From Onchidella celtica (taxonomy: Eukaryota; Mollusca; Gastropoda; Systellommatophora; Onchidiidae): a DNA stretch of 64,000 bases. This document shows, in pieces, positions 1 to 12,600 of the stretch. A program made the position numbers and the translations under genes. Positions within the stretch are counted from its first letter, which is position 1; each line of letters starts with the position of its first letter. The stretch spans positions 33,235,730 to 33,299,729 of the forward strand of contig OZ007582.1 in the NCBI GenBank assembly GCA_963931925.1, given 5' to 3'. Under the pieces are notes generated by a model. That model was not told the DNA's origin. It ran no database searches and saw only the letters and a program-made list of their open reading frames with translations.

Positions 1-52
1 ATCAACTAACTCCCCCCTACTATAACGTGCTAGAACAACCTCAGCTGTTACA
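1..52 (+). repeat. Tip of an LTR of the GMR1-type Gypsy family, cut by the window edge
   Basis: The first 52 bases are an exact reverse complement of the first 52 bases of the LTR at 19787. It ends in CAGCTGTTACA. The next bases do not look like a primer site, so this is the 3' LTR of an element reading rightwards, or a solo LTR. The rest lies left of the window. Confidence 0.85.
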
Positions 53-441
53 ATGCGATACAATAAAATGCAAAGAAAAAGGGAAGACATAAAAATATCA
101 ATATTTCGTTGGTTACCTTTTACAAGAAAAAAAAACCAAAAACAACAACAGAAAAAAAAAAGGAAAATTGAACAGATAAAATAATCGAACAAAAAAAAAA
201 GTAAATGAAGAATGTGTAACACAGAGAATATTAAATCAATAAATAGTAACGTGTCTGTGAGTCATGGCTTGTACTTCTGCAGAGTAACATGTCCACCAAA
301 GTGTTTGGCATTGCATTAAGTCTTGCTGCAACCCTAGTTTTTCTGTGTTTTTAAAAAAAATATTTGGCCTATTTCCCATATTATCTGACATTATTACACA
401 ATGAAACAGCATTTAGCCATACCACTTTATCTCGTTCTCAC
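53..441. other. Intronic, A-rich stretch with no recognised feature
   Basis: Lies between the LTR tip and ACADL exon 7 on the 3' side of the gene. It holds several A runs and I see nothing coding or structured. Confidence 0.5.
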
Positions 442-657
442 CTGAAGTTTTGACAAAGTTTTCCCAAAGGCTTTCCTTTCCTTCACATACTTCCTGGTCT
501 CCTCAAACATGAACTCACAGGAAGCCATTGCCATGACAGCAATCAGCAATCTCTCCTGGGGCAGCTCTTTCATCAGGTAATAAAAACCTTTGTTCTCTTC
601 CCCCAGCAGGGCTGACTTGGGGAGTCGCACGTCCTCAAAGAAAAGCTCTGCAGTGTC
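442..657 (-). CDS. ACADL: ACADL exon 7 (last one visible)
   Basis: Encodes DTAELFFEDVRLPKSALLGE, ENKGFYYLMKELPQERLLIA and FEETRKYVKERKAFGKTLSK, and ends LQ at donor GTGAGA. It carries the putative catalytic Glu. Later exons, which would hold the C-terminal helical domain, lie outside the window. Confidence 0.95.
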
Positions 658-3600
658 CTGTTAATGGATAATACACAACATTGATACGAGTTCTGAAACA
701 TGAGCCCCATCAGAAACGTTCAAAAAGTATCTGTGAACATAACTGAATCAAATATGTACCATATTTTCACAATTATACTTGGGAAGTTCCAGATTTTCAA
801 GAATGTTGTTACAAGTATGTAGGCCCTCCTAAGTTTTTTGTGTAAGGAGTACGTTTTTTGAAGCCTTTTGTGACTACAGAGCTAGAGAGCTCCTCCTGAA
901 ATTCTCCTAACAACAGCCTTAATTTATTATTCCTGCAGATTTTCTTTCTGTTTTCCTCCTGTTCTTTAGTTGAAAGGGTAAGGGGCAGGGTTATGGATTT
1001 AATAAGATTTAGGGTTGAGGATAAGGATGGAGTTAGGGATACGTGCGCATACATATACGCCCTTGGCACAAAATGCTTGGGGTGCGCACATATTTACAAC
1101 TGCCTATTTTCAAAGGAAATTTCTGCCGCATCCAGTTGACAGATAACAGACACCGTGCTATGAGTTCTCAAATATAGTCAAAAGTGTTCGAAAAGTATTT
1201 GTGAATATGAGGGAACCAAACAAGGAACAGTCACACATCTTCAAAGAAAAGTTGAGTTGACAGATTGTCAAGAACAGATTTAATTCATAAATGTTTCCAC
1301 TGACTAAATTTTTGTGAGAGAGCAGTGAGTAATTTTTACAAACGTAATTATTGTGCGAGCCAGCATAACTTGGTCTCGTAAACAAGTTGTTTTGAACAGT
1401 TTTTTTAATAATAGATAGACAGAAGATGTGGGGAAGGATAGACGGACAGCGTAGGTGTGCATGACTGAGCACTTGTTGTATCTCGTGTTTTGAACTAGGT
1501 TTAGTAAAGAGGGAAGGGGTGAGTAGGAATTAAATGTTATTGAGACGTCTGTTGACGTACAGAAAATACCGTGATCCAGAGTAAAAGCTCGGGGTTTTGA
1601 ACATGTTAAGAATTTATTGCTATAAAATTTATATTATATTGTATTGAAGTAATTCGACCTTTGATGTCGACCCAAGGTCGTTGCGTAGGGCTGTTACTTA
1701 AAATAACTCAGTTCGGCAGCTGAGCTAGAAGTGGTTGCACCAACCACAATCCAGGAATTAGACGGTAAGCTGCAGATGCAGTCCAGTATTTAAGGCCATA
1801 CAGAACTTAGTTCTGGGCCACATGTAGAAAATCCATTTACGAGGTGGACGGCGATAGTCCTCAGCCAGATGAGAGACATAGAGACGCAGTTGAGCAGTCC
1901 ATTGTGAGGGGCCTGATTTAAAGCTCCAGAGCCTAAGCTACTTGGTTTGATATAAACCCACAGCGTTTACATCCAGCGCTCTCACTCCCAGTGAGGGCCG
2001 CATGGTGAGAGTCCATACTAATTTGTAATGATGAAAGTGAACCGTTCTACTTACTTTTGAAGACAGTTTCAGAGCTACCGCCAGACAACGCATGGTTGTA
2101 CAAGCATTCTCCATGGCGTGTCTAGAGGAAATGTCCATATCCTAACATGTCTCATTGAATTAATAGAATTTAAACTGTTAGATCCGTCGCCACGTGCGCG
2201 GATTCTATTTGCCATATAACTCATATGACCTGCAAGTAGTTAGATTGAATTCGTTAGTCTTTATAAAAGCTGTAGTTCCATTAGTTAGATTCAGTTGCCT
2301 TTGAATTGATATTTATATTTATAATTATATTTGTTACATTAATTCCTGTAATTAAACTGTAACCCACATCGCGACACAGATAACACATATCAGTGCTTTG
2401 TCACGGCTGTTAATAAAACACCGAAAGCGCTACTTTAGTTGCCTGCTGTAGCCTCCCGCTGACCCCCCGTGAAGGGGTAATAAATATCTGTTTGCCACGG
2501 TCACTACCATGACGGCGAGGCGCTCACTGGCCCTGCCTGAGTAACGCGATTCTATTAATTTCTGCATATCTTTGCATGCCGATATCTCCCGATCAAACAA
2601 TGCTAGACATCCGAGATGCCATTTTAAAGCCCGGCCTTTTACCGACAAGCCGATGTAACTTTCCCCCATCTGATTTTATATGTGTTAATTGTTTTGAAGG
2701 ATTTATTCAGTGTATGTTTCTATTCATTCGAAAATCAGTTTTCACTATTATTTTAATTTGGATTTAAATATCTCGGCAGTTCAGCCCACGTTTTCTACAG
2801 TTAGTTGTTATTCCAGTCGGAAAATGGATACTCAATAAAATGTGCACGTTTGACGTTTGAGCAGTACACGTGTGATTTTATATGATTTTTTAAAACTTGA
2901 CCAGCATTGGCAAGTGTGTTGCTGAAGACGCCATCACGCTATTTTTTACATCATTGCGAAGGTAGATTTTCTTTATTTTATCTGAATAACAGTATTCAGG
3001 AAGAAAGGTCACACAGAAGACTCGCATATTAAATATCTTCATGAACTGTGCAGAACATGTGGTGGAAGAACTAACAAAAAAACAAAAACTTCGGAAAAGG
3101 AAAGCGTACAAATACAAACCTTACTTCATACGTTGTCAAGAGAACACAGGAAGGCACAAACAAACAAAGCATATTAGAAACAGCCAGACCTCCCAAGTCT
3201 CCCCGTGCGGGAGTCTCCCCGTTTTTATGACAAAACCCCGCCCTCCCCGTTTTCCTTTGAAATCTCCCCGTTTCCAGGAGAAAAAAGAGAAAAAAATTAA
3301 GTCAAGTTTTTGCTGACCACACCAAAAATTACTGATTATTATGCTTTTTCATAGTGCGGCTTGGCCGATACAGTTGTATGTATTTTTCTTTGAGCAGTTG
3401 GGGACGTGCCCACTCGGTTGGTTGGTAGGGAGGGTTGGGTAGGAAGTAACATGGGGGGCACCTGCATAGCGGTAATGCCCATTCAAAGGTTTTCCCGGAG
3501 AACAGTTTCGAGACCAGTAGGCGCCGGCATGTCTAGGGAAGTGTCACACTACTCACTTTGATCCCCACCAGAGATGTTACATGACGGTTGTGTGCCATAA

Positions 3601-6600
3601 CCCAGTGCGAGTGGGGGAGTGAAGGTGGTATGGGAAGGCCTGCTTGCCTGGGTCAGACGTTTATTGCCGTGTATTGAATACGCCAGGGCATGTTTGATTT
3701 TTTTTTTTTTTTTAAATCGGGTTTTCAGAACACGGCACTTCTAGAAGCAAGTGATGGCCAGCTGACTGTCCGCTTTCCTAGGTCAGACGTCTATTGCAGA
3801 TTGGAGACGCCAGCCCGATTTTTTGACAAAAAAATAAATTTTTTTTCGGCATATGGAAAGAAAGGGGAGGTCTGCGGGAGCTCATCCACGCATCTGTGGC
3901 CAAATTAGAGAGACGAGTGGCAGCCATTCGAAACTGTGAAACACAGTTGAAAACTGTCATTAAGTCACAGCATTTGCAAATCTCTCCAGAACTCTTGGCC
4001 TCTGCACCACCCATTAAACGGAGGAAAATGAAGTAGACCAATAAATTCTACATAAAGCGAGTGTACAGCTGTATTTTTTATGTGTAATATGTCAAGTGCT
4101 GGATCGCCGTAAATTTGAGCCTATGGAAAATTTAACATTACATTCTATCCTACATAACTCTGAATTGAAGAACTTCTCAATGATGCAGTCAAGTAAGTTA
4201 AGAAATGTTACATATTCTTATTATTGTGTGTTCATTTCTTCTCGCTAGTGGGAGGAGATCATGTTAAATTTTAAGTTTAAAAATTATGACCTCTGACGCA
4301 TTTGTTAAATTACTATTCATCTTTGTAGCTGTTTATCTCTGTGACGGTATTTGGTACAGATGTATAATTTCGTTTACGCATGTATGATATGTCAATTATT
4401 TAGCATGTATGTATTAAAGTGTAGTCGATGAAATAGTTTGAGCGCAGTGTTTGCGTTTGTTACTCGAAAAATACAACATAATAAAAGCGCTCCGCGGGAA
4501 AGGGAATCCCCCGTGAACACAGGTAGCTGACCCTGTTGACTTGGGTCGTGACCAGGTCACGATACGGAGAGCGGACCGGGCCGCTCGGCAACTAGATTAC
4601 TGCTTGTTAACAGCCGTGTGTGTCCTGATAAACGTGTCACGAAAATGTTCAAAAAGCATTTAGGAACATATAACTGAATCAAATAATGAACAGTTTTCAC
4701 TACTGTATATGAGAAGTCCCAGATCTTCAAAGAAAAGTTCTGCAGTGTCTTATTGACAGTTAAACCTTCTCTTGCACGAGGCCACCAATAGTGGTCTCCT
4801 GCTTGCCACCTGGGGAGCACACAAGGCCACTTTAGTGTCCCCCACTTTGCAAACCTCATCTGGTGGGAGGCCACTTGAGTGTATAACAACGCAGTGTCTC
4901 CTGTTTGTTTACTTGGTTGCTCCCAATAATCCCACTTTTTTTTTTTGTCACAATAGATTTCCTTGTTTATCCATTCCGTCACTCCCACTACATCTAGTGA
5001 AATGGTATCATCCAATTATGATGAAATGTTGTAACTTTTCACCATACTCATAGTGCTGACAGATAGAAGTTTGAACTGGGGAAACTTTTGACTATTGTTG
5101 CTGGTCCTCATCTGTTTCCACAAAAAAAAAAACAACTACAAACAAACAAACAAAACATTGCAAAATTTCAGAGTGTGATTTGAGCCGCTGTGTCCGAGAT
5201 CTTTGATTTGAAGAAAAAAAAAAAAGTGTTTTTAATCCTGAGATCCAAATAACACCGAAAACAACACCCAGAATCTGCCATTTTATCATACCCTGCAGCA
5301 CGGATGGACAAAGTACAGCCCGCGGGCACATCTGAGGAATTTATGCAGTCTGTAAGAGCTTGACAAATAACACTTTGCCTACATAAAGCTGCACCATGAT
5401 GCAAAAAAATATTTTGAAATATGAACTTTATACTGTTTATTTTAACCTTGCAATAGATCTTACTAAAGCATGTAAAACCACGTGCATATGTAAGTTTGTT
5501 TTTATTTCTTTTCTATTGAAGAAAACAATGTTGAGCTTTGAGAATTTTACACAAGACTGACACTGATGTGACCCTCCGCAGAAAAAGCTTGCCTATCCCA
5601 TGGTTCCTGCACCTCCTTGAGGTTGCTTTTCCAAGCCATTTCCCAGGCTAAAATGTTAAATTCCGGAGATACCTAACCCTCTTGCTGCCATCATAAGATG
5701 CAGAAGACTGCCACATGCCACTATATCAGATCTACCCTTCCATGTTAAAACTGCAGCAAGGCCGATATATTGGCTGACATTGTTCTGGCGTATTTTGGAC
5801 ACCTAATTTTACAACTTCCTGCGGTCTTTCTACCCGATAATCCATTATTCTGGTGGTTTAAAGGAAGAAATGAAGGGCGTTTGGGCTTGGCAGCAAAAGT
5901 GTTAAAGGCAAGAAAATGACAGAAAATCTATTTATTTATTTACTTACATCCAGATTTCCCCCCAAGTGTTTAATGTCTTTTAAAACCCCACAGCAATTCT
6001 AGGGTTAATCCTCTATTTTTTGGGGCTTTTCTAAATTTTTTTCTCTCAAATTTTGAAATTCTAGAGCTTTCCAGGGATCCTTGAAATTCCAGGGCTGCAC
6101 AGGAACCCTACTGTAACTGCCCTGGAGTCACAGAGGTTCAATCCAATACAAGTTGTGTTCAGGTCTTTATTTTAGGAGGTCCGCTGCTCTTGGCATTTAC
6201 ACTTCACTTTTCTTGTTTTTATTATTTTTTTTCTTGTTTCTGTGGTGGGGATTAGTTTTTCAGAATTTTGCCCAGGCTCCAGGGCAGTTGCAGTACCCTC
6301 GGCACGAGAGGCGAGCACCTTGCTTCCAGACTTCAAGACCAACGTGTCCCTAACCAATACATGCTCCTTACCTGAGCTTTCAAACCCATCTTCTTCAGCT
6401 TCTTGCCCTTGATAAAGCCTTTCATCCCTTCCTCTACCAGGAAAAGACTGATCCCATGGGCAGCCGACTTGGCTGATGAATTTGTGACAGCCACGACAAT
6501 AACTAGATCACACATATAACCATTCGTGATGAAAACTTTGCTGCCGTTGAGGATGTAGTCATCCCCATCTTTCTTGGCATTTGTCCGGACTCCCTGAAGA

Positions 6601-9600
6601 TCACTGAAATCAAGTTTAAAAAAACAACAACAAAAAATAAGATTCAGAATTGTGAAAACTTCAATTAGTACTTGCTTTACTATGTTCAATTAGAGTAAAA
6701 TGTTTAACTTATTGTTAAGTTTTCCTTATAATTCCTATCAATGTAGTCAGTAGAATAGCCATATCTGAAGTACATATTTTGTTTTTGTGATGACATGCTC
6801 CTAAAGTTCTTGTTTAGCACCTGATACAAACTGAACTCACTGAGCCTCATTACCCAGGCACAAGTGCAACCTTTCCTTGACCAGCACTATGCCATGCGAC
6901 TGAACCCCTGTTGGTTTTTCCACTTCTAGTTTTTTCTACTCCCTTATAAAACTGCAAATGCCTCAGGGGTGGACTCAGTACCATTCTCTGTCCATTTCCC
7001 TATGTGTCAATAGCCACCACATGCCAATAGCACTAACAAATATTCGGCATACAGAGTGACAAAAATGGTCGGTATCAATATCAGCTGAGTGCTTGTACTG
7101 CCAAAATGGCTGAAGCAAATGACATCATTCCTAGATAAAAGAAAGTGTTTGTGTCTTGATACCAAATAACTGTATTGGATATAAATTAATTGATATTTCA
7201 TTTATTTCAACTTTGTTTTTACCATATTTTAGGTAAGCTTTCTCTCTTCTTTTGGTCATGCAGAAGTTCAAGTTTGTACTCAAATTAAAGAAAATTACCA
7301 AAAACTAAATCCTTTATAGTTTTAAGAAATTCTTTTTGTTTTATAATGTATGTTCTCTGAAGAAAAAATACAAAACACTTCAAAGATAGATCTTGATAAA
7401 TACAAAAAGTCTTGAATTTTTTAAGTACCCTCCAAAACTCATGGTTTAGTGGCACACCCCAAGAAAAAGCCTTCGGGCTCAGTGAGTTAATTAAAGACAT
7501 AACTAGGGCTGTTTCACATGTTGATGTGTCAGAACTTTGATACAATCTGCTATTACCTTCCTGCCCCTGGTTCTGTCATCCCTATGGCACCAATACATTG
7601 CCCTGCTGTCATTTTTGGCAGAAACTTCTCTATCTGCTCTCTGGTCCCAAAGTGGGAAATATAAGGCATGATGATGTCCGAATGGAGAGCCCAACCAGGT
7701 CCTGTACAGTTTGCATACATTCTGTTGATCAAATACAGACGATGAGCATGTCAACCTCTAAATGGCAAAATGGATTACAAATACAAGGGTTGTGCAATTA
7801 ACTTTTTCACATTGCATTGCTCACATGTTTTTTACCTTCCTTCCAAACACCTTTATTCCACAGTAATTGATCCCTGTAGGTGTAAGATTTTTGGGGTAAA
7901 TCTGAGTAGCCACAAGAAATCTACAAATAAACCTACAATATGGCACAGTGTCAGCGTATAGCTTATTAAGAGTAGAAGACAGGAATTTAAAATGTTTTGT
8001 ACACAAACAAACCTTGCACAGCATGTAACACAAAGTTTCATGAACTCAGGGTTTGAGCAGCATAGATGGACAATTAGACGAAGAGTCATTCAACTGTAGA
8101 GCGCAACGTATCCATCAGGTGTTAAATGGGTCACTTAGGCATTATGTGAGGCAATGTGCAAAGCTTAAAATTTCCTAATATGCATACAGGGATAAAAACA
8201 TAAATTTCAGTGCCTCAACTACTACCATACTTACTAATGTGACATCATTCCAATATAAGACCTTGCAAAGAGTAAACATCATCATATGGGTAACTTCAAC
8301 ATTGCTCTGGTTCTTGTAATACAGTCCAATCCACTTATCTCGACATTCTGGGTAACTTGACACAATTTTTAAGTCCCAACATGTCCCTTCTTTAATGCTA
8401 CTAAATATTTCCCGGTAACTCGATGTGTTATTCCATTCTTTCCTCTTATATCGACACATTTCTTCCCGACCGCGGCAAAACAAGTGCATTAGATCTACTA
8501 CTGTGCCATCAAAAATGCCCATGCAACTCCTCGCATATATAAGACTTTTTTATTTCTTTTTGCGGTGCAGGCGGAGAGGGGGTGTGTGGACACACCCTTG
8601 GCTTCAGTAACGCGAGTGTGGGGTGCCTCGTATAAGCGTGCGGCAGTAAAAGTACAGAGTAGGCCTACTACACACAGTAATTTTTTTCCCCCCACAAACC
8701 ATTCGTGCGCCGTTGATACTGGGCCTTGACCTAGATCTGTCGGTTAACTGCCGTACTGTGTGTGTATCGGTATCACCACTTCTTCTGAAGAAACAGTCAG
8801 GTTGAGGTACACACACACACACAAAAAAAGTAAAGCAATGCGCATTTGATAGCTACAGCATTTCTCCGATATCGGCAAATTTGCCAAGCAAGTGCTCCGC
8901 ATAACAGTGATATTGGAGAAACGGATATGCCGATAATTAAAAGAAAAGGGGACATAACTGCGTTATTTATTGGACACCATGAATGGTGATGTTTGATCCC
9001 CCACCCACCCACCCCCTTTTTTTCCTTCTTTCCACCACTAATCTGCTATTTCGACTTTCCCTTTACTCGACACAAGTCAGACGGTCCCACTGATGTCGAG
9101 ATATTAGGATTGCACTGTATATTACTGCATGTCTTACAAGGCTGCTGATATTTGTTCAGATTCTAATATCTCAGATTAGGTATGGAACCATTATTTTGAC
9201 AAAATGACAGAAAGATGAACGGCCTTCAAGATGTCGTGCCCTGAATATGATGATGAGCATTTTCCTTTCATACCACTCGTGCTGCCCCCTGCAAATGGGA
9301 TTCTTTTCTCTCTTAACAAGCAGGTGATAATGGCTGCAAGTGTATCACAAGTAAATAAAGCTATGCCAAAGCTTGGGGGTCCGGTGAAGGGGACAGAGTA
9401 CTACTACCAGGAAAACCAATTTGAGAACAGATGAGACATTTATAAATGTATGCTTGCTTAGTTGTCACTCAGAAAAGAGGGTGTGAAAAAAAAAAAGCAC
9501 TAATACATTGCATTATTCCATGAGATACACACACAAACAGAAGCAATGGTAAAAACACAGTATTGTCACTTGGCTAACATAAAATTGCACTGACCCTGAA

Positions 9601-12600
9601 TATTGTTTATGAAGTCCAGCCCGACACTCTGTCATGTAAACAAAAAACAGATGCAGCAACCTGGGCACACAATAAACAACCCCACCGTATAAACATTTCG
9701 CCTTGATAAAAAAAAAAATGTGCAATTTTCTCAGAACTCTGAAAAATGAGATAAATCAATATTTAAGCACAGAGACAATATGGGGAATGAACTGAAAGTT
9801 ACAGCATCACTTATAATACTTACTGTTCTTCCATGACTATGGACGAGGTGAGAAAGTCTCCACCTAACCCCCCTTGTTCCTCAGGGGTGTCAACGCCCAG
9901 CAATCCCATTTCTCCGGCTCTTTCCCAGCACTGGTAAATAAACATAAGCATCAGTAAGATGATATTTACATTTTTTTTTTCATATTTAATTTAATTTCGA
10001 TTACAGTGGGGAGAGAACAGAGAGAAAATAGTACTTTATTTGTAGAGCCCTACAGGGCAGTATGGGGGTCAGAAAATTCAATGTACAGTTAACTATGATT
10101 ATAAACTTATGATTATGAAGGTTCAAAGCTTTTGGTTTCTGCAACCTTCTTCAGGTACAAACACATAAAAAAAGTTAAACAAAGCATAAACCCCAGGAAG
10201 TGCTCTGGTCATAAGTGGAATGCTGGCCCGTAGAGAAAGAGTTAAAGAAATCAAGTAAAGCATCAGTTTGTATTCATCCATCAAAATACAATAGTCCCCC
10301 AGCTGACTCATGAATACACAGTTGTGATATTTTAAAGTTGCTTTTTGGCCAGTAATGTGCAAAAAGGTGAAGAATGAAATTTCCAATCACACTTTTTGAT
10401 TCTACTTGATGAAAATGTGTCCCTGTCTTGTGGCTCAAAAACAAGAACAAAAAAAAAAAAACATGCATAAAGAATATAAATAAGACTGACTTTTGTCAAT
10501 ATGAATGTGTCCATGTAAGTTATCGTCAAAGTTATAGGCATTACACTAGTAAAGTTTCATAATTTTTTATTATTTAGTCAAGATGTTTCAGGTGCTTGCA
10601 TGTTCACCCTCTAGATGGATTAGTTCATTACCCAGTTGGTCAGAGTTATTTGGGAAAACGGTATAAGTTAAAACTTTCGTTCAGTCTTTTTACTTTAATG
10701 TAAAGTATCATCACTTTTCAGTATCATCACTGATGGGGCAAAAGACAAAGAAGACCAGAACCAGAAATTTCTGATGGACTAATTAGATCTATTGATGTCA
10801 CTGTAGCACAAGCCATCACTGATATCAGTTTAAGAGCTATAAACCATCAATTAAAGTTGCATTTGCCACTATTGTTGAGACATTAAAGCTACATGGTTGC
10901 AATCCATTGATTGAAATTGGCAGTCAGCAAGTAAACTAATAAATATTAAAAAACAACTTGATGTCTCCCAAAAATAAAGCTACAGGCAGAGGGAATGTCA
11001 TGTTCACCTTCATCCTCCAAACCCACAATTAAAACAATCGACCAATGAAACAACATCAGTAGACTAACCTCTCGGCTGACTTGTCCTGCTTCCTCCCATC
11101 TGTAAAAGTAAAACGGTTTTAAAACGTCTCAAATTATTATATGTCGGCTTAGGCAAGAACGGTAAGAACATGATTTATGTTATATGAAAGGACCCAAGGC
11201 AGTTAACATGTTTCCATTTTTGTCCCTTATCTTTCACTTATAAAGTGAAAGTAAAATGTTGAATAGAAATACATTTCACCGATAGTGGATGAAAAAAGTG
11301 AATTTCAGTGACCATTCAATGATCAAAGTTAAAAATTTCCACTGATGTTCTGAAGGCTACAAGGATAAGCTGACTGAAAATATCACAAAATTACAGAGTT
11401 CTTCCTACCTATGGAAGCAGGTACAAACATTGAAAACTGCCTTACAACAAATTAAGTCAACTGTGTGGACGATTTTCAATCAGCTGACGACAAAATCATA
11501 TCTCATCCATTGGATCCTGAATACACTGTATCTCCCATGAGAAAATTAACATAAAATATAGCTGTGATAATCAGGGATGGGAATAACTGGAAGAAAAATT
11601 TCCTAAACTTTTGACATAATGCATCACTGCCAACTGCAATACACACATACAACAACAAACAAAATGGTTTTTTTACCTAGGAAAAAAGATTACTGATTTT
11701 AAAAATCTGGAAATCCGAAAATTTCCGGAGAATTCCCATCCCTGGATAATAATCAATATGCATTTCATTTACCAGTGGTATCCTTAAGTGTCAACCCCAA
11801 GGAGAAATAGCTAATTATCTAAAAGAAATTATCTGATCTGAATGTTCTGTGACATCTGTCTAACATTGTCACAAATCCCAGACTGGGAAATGTAATAATT
11901 ATGACAGGACAACAATCACGAACGAACGAGTATAACACTTAACAGAACAACCAAACAGACTCACACATTTATTATACATAAAAATAAAGATATACGTGCA
12001 TTACATTGTTAAATTCAAATACCATCCAATGGTCAGCACTCCCGACATTCATTCCTCTACGGGTCCACAACCCGATAATACTTTCTAAAATATGCTCTGG
12101 CCTCAGCCTCACATCTATATATATATTACTTGCTGGCCTCTCTTATTGGCTCCTGCTCAACCTAATCTCCGTATCTCAATCTCCCCTCGAGATCTTAATA
12201 GCACATTAATATTTCAATAGCACATTATATTCTCAATGGCACATTAACATCTTAATAGCACATTAACATCTTAATAACAACGTCCCTGTCTGTGGCCAGA
12301 CTGCCACGACTCATGTGCTCCCGCTGTCCTGCGCGACAGCTTCACTCAGGCAGGCCTGTGGGCAGCCTTCGGCCCAACCCCGGCACAAGTCCGCTCACCG
12401 CGGGTGGCTTCTCTGCCCGACCCCGGCACCTATAAGAATAACGTTACATCTGTAATACACCACACAATTACTATCCACTTCACCACTCATTACGAACCAT
12501 CAAGCGTACTCACAATAGTCCACATTTCACTCACCACACATCTTATGGTAACACACCTCCACCGTGTTACACCGTACTCAGACTCGCTACGAATCCATGA

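Larger units (their letters stand above)
2402..4618 (+). mobile_element. TIR DNA transposon copy 1, internally deleted, with a RAG1-N-like exon
   Basis: 2217 bp bounded by CACGGCTGTTAA and its inverted copy TTAACAGCCGTG. Flanks share TGT (3 bp), a possible target duplication. Near the left end a frame reads IKYLHELCRTCGGRTNKKTK, like the LCRxCG zinc-binding segment of the RAG1 N-terminal region and of molluscan N-RAG-TP elements. Near the right end a frame reads LRELIHASVAKLERRVAAIR to a stop after PPIKRRKMK, a coiled-coil-like tail with a basic end. The middle that should carry the transposase core is missing. CACnG-type ends suggest the Chapaev branch of the CMC superfamily; that assignment is inference. 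Confidence 0.7.
658..6371 (-). other. ACADL intron 6
   Basis: 5.7 kb intron. It holds a RAG1-N-like TIR transposon copy (2402-4618), two partial copies of the intron/exon 7 border (around 1139-1290 and 4635-4762), a likely hAT end (5296-5335) and a TTAA-flanked MITE (5677-5901). Bases 1291-2401 contain AT-rich sequence with TATA-like and AATAAA-like words that I could not assign to a family. Confidence 0.6.

Noticed and set aside
2160-2400. Possible solo LTR (TATA-like, AATTAAA-like words before the transposon)
   Set aside because: No matching TG...CA borders or target duplication could be fixed.
2402-2440. Terminal repeats as RAG recombination signals
   Set aside because: CACGGCT differs from CACAGTG, and no nonamer lies 12 or 23 bp away. 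Only the protein piece suggests a RAG1 link.
9231-9434. 67-codon plus-strand frame in an ACADL intron
   Set aside because: No recognised family, no splice context and intronic position; chance is likely.
10220-10252. piggyBac-like end TTAACTCTTTCTCTACGG
   Set aside because: No partner end was found, and the motif is short.
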